Assembly (NCBI RefSeq): GCF_964199755.1
Contig: NC_133897.1
Location: 119,742,552 to 119,806,551 of the forward strand
DNA length: 64,000 nucleotides
Direction of reading: 5' to 3'
Origin: Larus michahellis
Lineage: Eukaryota > Chordata > Aves > Charadriiformes > Laridae
Position 1 is the stretch's first letter. Each line of letters opens with the position of its first letter. Positions 50,717 to 64,000 of this stretch are shown in pieces. A program made the translations under genes and the position numbers. Under the pieces are notes generated by a model. It worked only from the letters and a program-made list of their open reading frames with translations, had not been told where the DNA came from and did no database searches.

Positions 50717-50800
50717 AAATTTTTTGCACTACTGGTGTGTTGCTCTGCAAAAATAAGAGCTTCTTTTTGCAGAGCAACACACCAGTAGTGCAAAAAATTT
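50717..50800. repeat. Perfect 37-bp inverted repeat with 10-nt loop
   Basis: The left arm 50717-50753 and right arm 50764-50800 are exact reverse complements over 37 bases, separated by TAAGAGCTTC. The arms contain the core TTGCACTACTGGTGTGTTGC and its complement. Transcribed from either strand, this would fold into a long perfect hairpin. I recognise no known transposon end, and no open frame depends on it. Confidence 0.95.
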
Positions 50801-50819
50801 GGTAGTGCAAAAAACTTGG
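50786..50819 (+). repeat. 17-bp tandem duplication overlapping the inverted repeat
   Basis: Two adjacent 17-base units (50786-50802 and 50803-50819) of the form TAGTGCAAAAAA[T/C]TTGG, differing at one base. The first unit lies mostly within the right arm of the 37-bp inverted repeat. Confidence 0.9.
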
Positions 50820-50837
50820 TACCTTGATGGTACCAAG
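50815..50837. repeat. Second small hairpin (9-bp stem, 5-nt loop)
   Basis: CTTGGTACC at 50815-50823 and GGTACCAAG at 50829-50837 are perfect reverse complements around TTGAT. It begins inside the second 17-bp tandem unit, so three nested repeat structures lie within 121 bases. Confidence 0.9.
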
Positions 50838-50911
50838 CGGGGGGATAGGGCCACGTTTCACTCTCCCTGACAAGCCTTTCACATCTCAGTCAGTCCAGTC
50901 TTCTTGGAAAC

Positions 50912-51055
50912 AACAGAAACACAGAGTGGTTTAGGTTTGAAGGGACATCTGGAAATCATCTTGTCCGTTCCCCCAGCTCAAGCAGGGCCACCTTGAGCTG
51001 GTTGCCCGGGGACCATGTCCAGATGGCTTTGCAGTATCTCCAGGGGACCTGGAGG
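50912..51055 (-). mobile_element. Old CR1 LINE 3'-end fragment
   Basis: Minus-strand remnant of a CR1 tail. It begins with degraded 8-bp terminal units (AACAGAAA, CACAGAGT), followed by a TGGTTTAGGTTTGAAGGGAC block and further matches to the antisense CR1 3' end (AAGCAGGGCCA, GAGCTGGTTG, GTATCTCCA). It is more diverged than the copies at 30.7 and 61.3 kb, so probably an older subfamily. The inner edge is uncertain. Confidence 0.7.
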
Positions 51056-54000
51056 ACCTGTGCTTGAAGGATTTGCCTGAGGGTGGAACAGGGAGCTGGG
51101 GACCCAGGACACTTTGCTGCCAGCAGCACCCCTCCCACCGCTGCAGCCTGGGCAGCCCCCAACAGCGAGTACAGGAGCTGCCTGGGCCCTCGGCTCCCCC
51201 TCGCTGCTGGGTGGTTACAGCCATGGAAACTTTTGGGTGGTTTCTCCTCACTGGTGCTGCTCTTGCAGCGCTCATGCAGCAAGGCCCAGTGAGCTGGGGA
51301 GGACACCATTACAAAGGGGCCCTCGGTCACCCATGTCAATTGGTCACCACATCGAGAGCACCAGATGAGACTGGGCCAGCTGGGACTGCTGCAACAAAAA
51401 TAAAGCCAAGCCAAACACTGAGGACAAGCAAATGCCCTAATTTTTAATGACATGCTTCGAAAGAGGCGGTTCATCTTGCACTGCAGCTCTTACCAAGCCA
51501 ATGAGAAAGACAATAAAAAGCAACCACCGGGGATGTGGCTAAATCTGTAAAGTTGAAAAACAGAGGCATGTTTTAAGTGAAGGCATACTAGCCAAGAGAA
51601 GCTAGAAAAAGACTAAGATAAAAAGTAACATTTACTACCAATACGTGCAGAAACATCTTGCTTCTCAGCTCCTCATCACAATACGGCCCCATATTACGTC
51701 TTTGATAGCTCTCATGGAAGAGATCAGAAAAAGGCCCATGCACATCAGGGAACAGGAAAGAGGCGTTTCCTAAATGCTTTGAGGAAAGCATTTTTTTCCC
51801 CTAACAAAACAAACTATATGCTATTCTGATTGATTTATTATCTCAGCAGTGCCCTTTGGGCTCAGTGGATATATTAACATTGAGCACGTAAAGACTTCAG
51901 AATAATTTAAAATTGAGCTTACAGCAGAGTTGTGGATCAGAGTGATTTCTCCTGTTGTATGGTGTAAAAACAGAAATGCTCTATTAATTTAGGGAAATTT
52001 AGGGAAAAAGACAGTTGTGTTTAAAGGTGTCAGTGAGAAGGCGGTGAGACTACATGTGGCAGTGAACTCACTGCCACGTCAGTGCATGAACAACGTGATG
52101 CAGTTGGTTTGGTCTCACAGAGAAGGTCCTTCCTCTGAACCTGACATTCTCCGAAGAGCGACTGGACGCTTCTTCCCTTTCAGAAAGCGGCAGATCAATC
52201 GAGAATGAACTGGAATGCATGAAACATGTTAAAAACCCACCAAGTTACATGCGCTGTATTTGATTTTTCTTAAACAGTGTTTCTTTGTACTTCCTCGCTG
52301 GCCTTCAAAGTACTCCAAGTACTCTGCTCATGCAATATCTGGTTTCAGGCAACCAGCGTGGCAGTTTGCCTGAGCTGAGAAAATATGCTTGAAGTCTGCA
52401 TTCACAGGCGGCTTCAACATCCTAAGGAAAATGCTTTGTTTTTGTAGCCTGAAAGTATGTCACAAACATGAATAGAATTATACGCTCGCTCTCCCTCGCC
52501 CTCGATCCTCTTTACCTTAGGAAAAAATTATACACTTCCAATTACAGGGCCAGTTAAAATCAATACAAAGGTGGGAGAAAACAGATCATTTTTCTTATGG
52601 AAGTAACTGTTTTCATTAATTTTTCATTAGTCCTGCTTTTGTTGTGCTATCCATCACTGAAGGAGGTGGTATGCAGTAGATTACATTTAGGTTATCTTAC
52701 ATGCTCCCAGGATTTAGTAGATATTGCCTGATAAAGCTGCGAGCTTTATGGCTTTAACTTACATCTATCAATAATGCATCAGAAGAGAATTTTTTCTGCG
52801 GAACAGCTGTCCCTGAGCCAAGCAGCTTTCTCCTGGAATAGCTGCACTGGTTACGGCTGAGGCGATAGCACAGCTTTTAAACTACTCATCTGAAGGCTAC
52901 AACTGTGAGAAAGAGGAGCAGATGCTTAAGGAGGAAGATAATCCGTGAGGGTTTGAGCTCTAGTTTCCCGCTGTTGTCGTTTTTATTTTGGAGCGTTTGA
53001 AGCCAGGAGCCAGCCGTGCCTTGCCCCATCTCAGCAACCACACCTGAAAAACGTTCCCGACATCGACCGTCCTGGCGCGCGTCAGGATTTTGTTGTGATC
53101 ATCATATGAATGACCAAAGTTCTTTCGCAAATTGCGCTGGAGCTTTTTGTTGGTGTGCTCCCCCCGTCCCTGCACCCCCGCTTACCCCTGAGTTCTGTGG
53201 TCAGGAGCCAAAACATCATGAACAAAAAATTGTCATCACTACTGAAGAGCTGAGCCACAGGAAGGAGATGAAGACATCAGTAGACTCCACTTACAACATG
53301 AAAGGTGAAGGGAATTTCATTTCATTTATTTTTCTCTCACTTAGGAAGGAATTAAAAAAACCCACAAAATCCCAAAGGTACATCAAGCCTAACACATTTG
53401 TAGTGTTACTTAAGCTTATTCAGACGTCTCAGGGATGCTTGAATAGCTTGCAACTCTCAGCTTTTAAAAAACATGTGTCATAGCACCTCACCGATTCCAG
53501 CTTCTTTCCGTACTGCAGGAGGGGTTGTGAAAGAGGGTGGCACCTGAGCGTGACTCCTGAAGCACAATTTCCCACCAGGTGGAAGCCAAGCCTCCGCAGC
53601 CTCCCCAGCTGCGAGATGAGCTTATTGCTACCTTCTTCTCTTACAGGTAGAGAGATGCTTAATTGAAGGTTTCTGCAATGCTTTGAAGAGACGCAGCATT
53701 GCGTTACGGCCAAAACTATTACTCTTGAGCTGCCCAGGCACAGCCTCAAGCAGAATAAAACCAAACCTCCTGAACTGGAGAAAGTGAGGGAAAAGAAATG
53801 CACAGCTACTTTTGTTACTTATCTGGCAATAAATGTTTTTAATGTGAGCCACCCAGAGCTGAAGTATTTTTTCAGAAGTGGCAGGGGTTACTGAAATCAC
53901 AGTGACAGATCTTCAGAACTAGTGTTCACACTCTGGTTGTTTTGTCTTTTGTTTTTGAATTGAGTATGATTCCTTGGTGCTTAATCAAATGAAGTATCAA

Positions 54001-57000
54001 CCATCCATTGGTGATCCCTGCTAAGCCCCCTGGTTTGAACTAAAGCCAGAATGAGTTTTGGGGACTTCAGCATGTGTAGTTTTTGTTTTAAGTCAATGCC
54101 CAAAGCGAGGTGTGCACTCAGTAGGTCACTGCCCTGCCCTTCAGACTGCATCCTAACGGCGAGCAGGCCAGGCCAGCCATCCCACACTACACGCTTTCCT
54201 CAGGAAAATTAATAACAACACTGACAAGCTACATAATAGAACAGAAGCTAGAACACCATTTGGCGTTATAGATGAGATCATTTATCAGTCCAAACTCTGG
54301 AGTACAGAGACAAATCTGCCTCCCTCCATCACCCTCCAGACCAGCACGCCAGAGCTGTGCTCCAAGGATCAGGGGATGGGGCTCACTGAGCTGGGTGAGG
54401 ACACCAGCACCCCATGCTCCCCAGGGGGCACAAACCCAGCCCATTCACACCAGCAACAGGCTCTCCAGAGAGAAGAGCTCATGGACATACAGTTTCAATG
54501 GGACTGAGAGAGAAGAGTCTGATTGAACCCCATTTCCTCTGGCCTGCAATGGAAAAAAACCTAATATTTTGAGAAGCAACACGCAACATAGATGACAAAC
54601 AATTGCTGTCAATGCAACAATACCGACAGCCACGCACCTTCTCATAATCCCTAAATTACACTAATCTGTAATTCAGTTCATAACTTGAATGTGAGGCAAG
54701 TTCAGTATGAATACAGAGAAGATGGGATCCAGCCCGTAATACCTGACATCAGTTGAAAAATAATATACCCTTCGTTATTTTAGGGGACTCACTAATATAC
54801 TAAGGCCCTAGCCTTAGTGGAAAACTAAGGAAACGTGGAAAAAAAATCAGCAATTCAAGGAAAAGTGGGTTTCTCCCAAACTGTTGGAAGATACCCTTGT
54901 ACAAAGAGAGGACGCTTCAGCAGTTTGGCACTAGGGTTTCCCCCCAGCACGGCCATTATCAGCCTGGTTACCAGCTAGCAGCACTAGCTCAGCATACAAC
55001 AGGATGAAATTGTAGGCTATGTGCCCATATCTTTTTCTTGGAAGAGGGGCAGGGGTGCCATTTTAGCAGTCTCAAATAAAGGATCCCAAATGCTATGTCA
55101 GTTTTGGGGTCTTCAATAACCAGATCAATGAGGCAGCAGCCAAAGCCAACACAGGGACCTGATGCAACGTATTGATTTTTGGTGGTGGCGATCCCTCCAG
55201 ACCCTCAAGAAATAATAAACCACTCAAACTGAAGTCTGAGAAAAAGCAAGCGGTCTACAGGCCCTGAGGATGTCTTGGTTTCATTTCCACTGTAAATAAA
55301 CCTCAGGCAGCAAGAATGCCTACATACAAATACCAGTTGTCCCTAGAAATAATTCATAATATAGAATTCCACAGTCAAGAAATGACAGATGGAAATAAAT
55401 GTTTTTATTTCCCTGAAAAATTGACCATTGGTCAATGAAAATTCTTTTCTCGCTCCCCCAAATCAAACTGTTCCTCCCTGAAGTCCCCCAAAACGTGAAC
55501 TTTTGAGAAAAACACACTTGACAAGTCATTTGTGTGACAGTAAAACCCCTGTAATGAGTATAGCAATCGATTTTTAAAGGTTGCTGCAAAAAATTATGCT
55601 CATGAACAAAATGTTTCTCTTCAAATTGAAATCAGTGCCTGTTTAGCATAAAGAAATATAATTGAGTGGGTGGCTCAACTTTCATGTTCTCAGAGGGTAG
55701 TAGGTTTTCACCATTGGATTTTGTTATGGATTCCATTGGGCATCAAAACTCCATGTCTGAGCTACACCTGCTTGTGCCACTCAAGCACTGAAATGATCAG
55801 CTTGCTTCTAGACATGTGGCAATGGAGAGGAAAAATATTCGCCAGGACAGGATACCAGGCCAATAAGTACCTGGAGATAGAATAAATTAGCAGCACTTAT
55901 TTACAAGTAGTGCTTCTGGAAAGAGAGATCAGCCTAGTGACTAAGCAGGACTTCGCTTTCTGCGGAGCAGGGTAAATTAACTCAGTCTCCAACGGGACAC
56001 TCAAAGTGTAAAGGTTCATCCAAGCGTGCCAGGATCCATACTTACGTTATGTAGCTGTTTGGTACATTAAGGAGGCAATAGGGGAAGAATTAAACCCTGG
56101 GTCGATGGTTATCACAGAAATCCAGCATTCAAGTTGCCAAAAGAAAGGGGGAAGACTCAGTTCCCCTGCCTGTGCCTCATTGTGGGAAGGGGTGTTGGGT
56201 GGCATCTGCAATCTCTGCATGCCCACAGCACGCAGCTTCTCCTGGCAGCTGCTTAACCAAGCGTCTGAAGTACAACGTTGGCAGCTACCGTTCACTGCAG
56301 CTCTTCCTCTTGTTATTAAATACAGCACCACTGATTGATAGCATAAAATGGAGTCATACTTTTTAATAAAAAAATTAGATAAATTTAAAGTATTGTACAT
56401 GTCAAAATTACTAACCTCAAGAAGAGAGCTGACCGTAACCTAGTCCTTCTTGGTTCCCCCCAACCCCCTCTTCCTGGATTATTTGCCTGTTGATCAGTTT
56501 TTCTAAAGAACATTTTAAAAACACAGGGTTAAAAGCCTCAATTACAAACAGGACTAATGTCATCGTCTCTCTAAAAATCTACATCATCTACCTTATTCCC
56601 GCATACATTTTTCATCAGCCATCGCTTTGTTTATTCGTGACCTCTTACCCCCTGACCACACTGTACTTGCAGCGACATTTACATTCAGGGTCTTGGGGTA
56701 ATTTTTCACTCCATCAACAATGAACGTGGGCTCGGTGGGAGGGTGACCAGCCAGGTGGGGATTTAGGAGGAGCACAAAGGTGTCATCGAGTTGGACAAGT
56801 ATGCGCTGAGCAAGCAAAACCACCGGCTGAGCACAACCTGCCGGCTTTGGGAGCATATGCCTGTACGTAAAACACGGCGGCTAGCAGGGCAGGTTGGGAT
56901 CCGAGAGTACCTTTGGGCTTAACGGACAGTGTAAACATACCCCCTGGTACGCTGAGGCTCCACTTGGAAACTGAGAGGGGGTTTCTGCAGTAAACAGTCT

Positions 57001-58384
57001 CTGAAACGTCACGTCACCTCGCACCGGCACCCACGTACTCTCGACCCACGGGGACCAGCACCCAGCCTCTCTCAACCCATGGGGACCGGCACCTTTTTCA
57101 CCATCACAAGCTCCATACCACTTCCAACAGCTTGAAGATCTGTTAAAAATATTTATTTCCCGGGGTTTTAGCTTTCCGACTTCTATGCAGACTAACAACC
57201 AAATTGTGGGCAGTAAGAGCAAGCATTTGTTTATTTTGTAAGAGGACTACTTGCTGCTAATTGAAAACAAGCAGTTTCAATGGCGCAGCTGTTTCAGTAC
57301 TGTGAATAGACAGATCAGCATCACACTGAAGATCTAATAACCTGCTAATGAACCTTAATTTTTTGGAGCACCCCCTACGCCCGCCCCCCATTTCCACATT
57401 TCAATAATTTCAAAACCATTGATATGTGCTGCCAGAGAGTTATTCAAGTGTGCCCTCTGACATATTTTAATAAAAAACAGAAAAATGGTAGCTTTTTTTT
57501 TTTGAGTTATCAGACTATATTAAAAACCTTGTTACATGTATTTAACAATTTCTTTTTTTTTTTTCCTTTTCTTAAATAAATAGCAAAGTGTCACCAAAAT
57601 GAAAGGAACGCCGGCACCATTGCGTCAATAGAAACTTCCATACTAGGATGAATACACAGTCATATTCTGGAATATTGCATAAAAAGATACTTTGGAGGAA
57701 AGGTGGTGGTTGCTGGTGTGTCTTAGGTGGTGAAAGCATCAACCGTGAACGGTCCGTGCAGCGGTATCGTGCCGTGGTGTCTTTGCAAAATCTCACTGGC
57801 CCAAACCAGGCAGCTGCAGAGGTGGCCTCGGTGAGACTCTGCAAGAGAACAACTCGCAGGACATGTAACACAGGACATCGACTTACCGCCCGCTACCAAG
57901 AGCGATGCGAGGGGCTGCCCGTCTCACTCTCTAGGCAGAAGAACACTAGCTTTTAACGAGGGAAATGAACATTAAAGACAAACAGGCTGACTAACACTCA
58001 TCAGGGCAAGGGCTTGGACAGTTGAAGCTGCCAACTCCTTAGTCAAGAGGGAAGGATGCGACTACCCACTGTTACATTGAAGGTTACAGAACCAGGTGTC
58101 ATTATTTTTTTTGATGGGTTTCCCTGGGCTGAGCTGGTGTTATTTTTTCAGTCTGACCAACAGCCTTCTCTTCAAAGCGGGACAAAGCTTCTTAAAAAGG
58201 ACAGCGCTGACGGAAGACCAGCAACCTGCGGCATGCCAGACAGATGCCACAATGGCGTCTGCTGCCTTTAACTCACTCCACCCATGTGCGGGCAAGTGCT
58301 GGCCCCCAGAGTGTAGCGAGTGAGCTAAATCCCACGTCTCTGCTTCTGTTGGCTTAAACCAGACCCTCGTTATTTTAAACAGAG
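51056..58384. other. Intergenic sequence, no gene recognised
   Basis: Sequence between the old CR1 tail and the inferred end of the KCTD1 transcript. The first 400 bases are GC-rich with overlapping chance open frames. From about 51.4 kb it is mostly AT-rich, with T runs near 57490-57500 and 57552-57564 and a two-unit tandem repeat at about 57037-57093. The KCTD1 3' UTR could extend into the right part if a more distal poly(A) site is used. No coding exon or RNA gene was recognised. Confidence 0.55.
57037..57093. repeat. Two-unit tandem repeat, period about 31 bp
   Basis: Two imperfect copies sharing the pattern CTC(G/A)ACCCA(C/T)GGGGACC(A/G)GCACC, about 31 bases apart. It is GC-rich within AT-rich surroundings. 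Confidence 0.65.
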
Positions 58385-58390
58385 TTTATT
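58385..58390 (-). terminator. Candidate KCTD1 poly(A) signal (AATAAA on minus strand)
   Basis: TTTATT on the plus strand, read as AATAAA on the transcribed strand, about 820 bases after the KCTD1 stop. The transcribed sequence after it includes a G/T-containing stretch (GAGGGTCTGGTTT) about 20-35 bases on, as expected for a cleavage region. A second AATAAA at 59084-59089, only about 125 bases after the stop, is an alternative. Confidence 0.5.
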
Positions 58391-58911
58391 GTATTTAATA
58401 CATTATAAAATTTGAAAAAATTGTAGGAAAGCAGCAGATTCAAACCAGAGCATCTCTACCAAATATTAATTATTCTGGCCCCCTTTGAAAAAACACAAAA
58501 CAAAACAAAAACAACAACAAAAAAAAAACCTCATTCAAAAGAAAAGTTAACCTTTCACATCTGTGAGGGCAGACAAAAAGTGTGCGACTTCTGTACAAAC
58601 TACATTTAAAATTTCAGTCGACTAGCTTTCCAATGCAATGGGTGGTTGATCTCCTGAACACCTGCCCATCCACCTCTAAAACAGACAGACATAAACCTCC
58701 ATATGCAAATAAAGTTGAGTCAAGGTGTGTACACATTAAAAAGTGGATGGCTGTTCAGCAATGGAAAATGGGTGAAGAGTTGTCTATGCATCCCCCAACG
58801 GTAATGGCTTGTACACCGTTAAGTGGGCCTGAGTGAGGCCTAGGACACTTAAAGGCCATCACATCACCAACCTCATCTACCACTTCTTTTGTTGTTGCAT
58901 TTCCTACCCTT

Positions 58912-58980
58912 TGACATATACATACATATATATATGTACATACATACATATACATACATATTTTTTATATATATGTGTGT
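58912..58980. repeat. (CATA)n/(TA)n microsatellite in the KCTD1 3' UTR
   Basis: Alternating CATA and TATA units with a TTTTTT interruption, ending in a short GTGTGT. It contains one exact match to UGUANAUA on the transcript strand (58933-58940), expected by chance in such a repeat. Confidence 0.8.
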
Positions 58981-59168
58981 TTCTGTGTTTTCTTTTACAC
59001 CTTGAGGTTATTATTATTACTACTATTCCAAATGTTCCCATATGAATTCAGGTGTGGTCTCTATATTTGATATAAATGTGTCTTTTATTCAATTTTAGTT
59101 CCAGGACTTGTTTGGAGTCCAAACTGCACATGAAACGTCCCCCTTTTTTTTTTCTCCTCTCTCTTTGC

Positions 59169-59190
59169 TTTTTTTTTTTTTTTTTTTTTT
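59169..59190. repeat. T22 homopolymer (A22 in KCTD1 mRNA)
   Basis: Twenty-two T residues on the plus strand, 21 bases beyond the KCTD1 stop codon on the transcript side. It is probably length-variable and prone to false oligo-dT priming. Confidence 0.95.
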
Positions 59191-59211
59191 GCATAAAGAA
59201 ACATGTCCATT

Positions 59212-61292
<2,081 letters not shown>

Positions 61293-61878
61293 CACAGACT
61301 CACAGAATGGTAGGGGTTGGAAGGGACCTCTGGAGATCACCTAGTCCAACTCCCCTGACAGAGCAGGGTCACCTAGAGCAGGTTGCACAGGAAGGCATCC
61401 AGGTGGGTTTTGAATGTCTCCTGAGACGGAGACTCCACCACCGCTCTGGGCAGCCTGTTCCAGTGCTCTGCCACCCTCCAAGTAAAGAAGTTCCTCCTCA
61501 TGTTTAGATGGAACTTCCCATGCTCAAGTTTGTGCCCGTTACCTCTTGTCCTGTCCCCGGGCACCACTGAAAAGAGCCTGTCCCCATCCTCCTGACACCC
61601 ACCCTTTAAGTATTTGTAAGTGTTGACAAGATCCCCCCTCAGCCATCTTTTTTCCAGACTGAAGAGACCCAAGTCCCTCAGCCTTTCTTTATGAGAGAGG
61701 TGTTCCAGTCCCCTAATCATCTCGGTAGCCCTTTGCTGCACCCTCTCCAGCAGTTCCCTGTCCTTCTTGAACCGGGGAGCCCAGAACTGGACACAGTACT
61801 CCAGGTGCGGCCTCACCAGGGCAGAGTAGAGGGGGAGGATGACCTCCCTTGACCTGCTGGCCACACACTTCTTGAGTC
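61293..61878 (-). mobile_element. CR1 LINE 3' fragment, sense to KCTD1, intact C-terminal frame
   Basis: A 5'-truncated CR1 on the minus strand inside the last KCTD1 intron. Its 3' end at 61293 carries two 8-bp terminal units (complements of CACAGACT and CACAGAAT). From about 61864 to 61373 an uninterrupted 163-codon frame gives the end of the CR1 polyprotein, with landmarks [60 protein letters not shown] and a final AFLCNLL. The intact frame suggests a fairly young insertion, but the catalytic reverse-transcriptase core is missing, so it is not autonomous. The orientation matches KCTD1 transcription. The 5' edge is approximate. Confidence 0.95.

Positions 61879-64000
<2,122 letters not shown>

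Larger units (their letters stand above)
58391..59211 (-). other. KCTD1: KCTD1 3' untranslated region (inferred extent)
   Basis: Minus-strand sequence after the KCTD1 stop, down to a candidate AATAAA at 58385. It is AT-rich and contains a 22-base A tract in the transcript (T on the plus strand, 59169-59190), a TA/CATA microsatellite at about 58912-58980 and an A-rich tract near 58494-58530. The 3' limit is inferred. Confidence 0.55.

Overview
This is a piece of a vertebrate nuclear genome, most likely from a bird. The coding sequence is split by canonical GT-AG introns. The only interspersed repeats I can name with confidence are CR1-type LINEs ending in the 8-bp repeat typical of avian/reptilian CR1 (ATTCTATG-like), and repeat density is low. 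CR1 also occurs in turtles and crocodilians, so 'bird' is an inference. There is no sign of bacterial organisation: no operons, ribosome binding sites or CRISPR.

Layout. (1) 1-27.8 kb, plus strand: the last four coding exons and 3' UTR of TAF4B, a germ-cell-enriched TFIID subunit (156 C-terminal residues, stop at 26080-26082). Its introns of 1.05, 13.0 and 11.4 kb hold mostly unremarkable AT-rich sequence and one 200-N assembly gap (12501-12700). (2) 27.8-58.4 kb: an intergenic stretch with no gene I can recognise. It contains a minus-strand CR1 fragment with an internal deletion (30.7-31.2 kb), a GC-rich CpG-island-like block with G-runs (33.5-34.1 kb), a decayed plus-strand CR1 (39.0-40.5 kb), a possible old MIR/L2-like scrap (42.4 kb), a perfect 37-bp inverted repeat followed by a 17-bp tandem pair and a second hairpin (50.7-50.84 kb), and an old CR1 tail (50.9-51.05 kb). 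(3) 58.4-64.0 kb, minus strand: the 3' UTR and last two coding exons of KCTD1 (154 C-terminal residues), separated by a 4.2-kb intron carrying a fairly young CR1 tail in the sense orientation.

TAF4B and KCTD1 converge tail to tail, as they do on human 18q11.2, which supports both identifications. They do not form a functional unit: TAF4B is part of the RNA polymerase II initiation machinery, and KCTD1 is a BTB-domain nuclear repressor that acts on AP-2 factors. Both genes are truncated by the window edges (TAF4B at its 5' side, KCTD1 beyond 64000). I found no convincing previously undescribed biological system. The most unusual structure is the nested inverted-repeat cluster at 50.7 kb.
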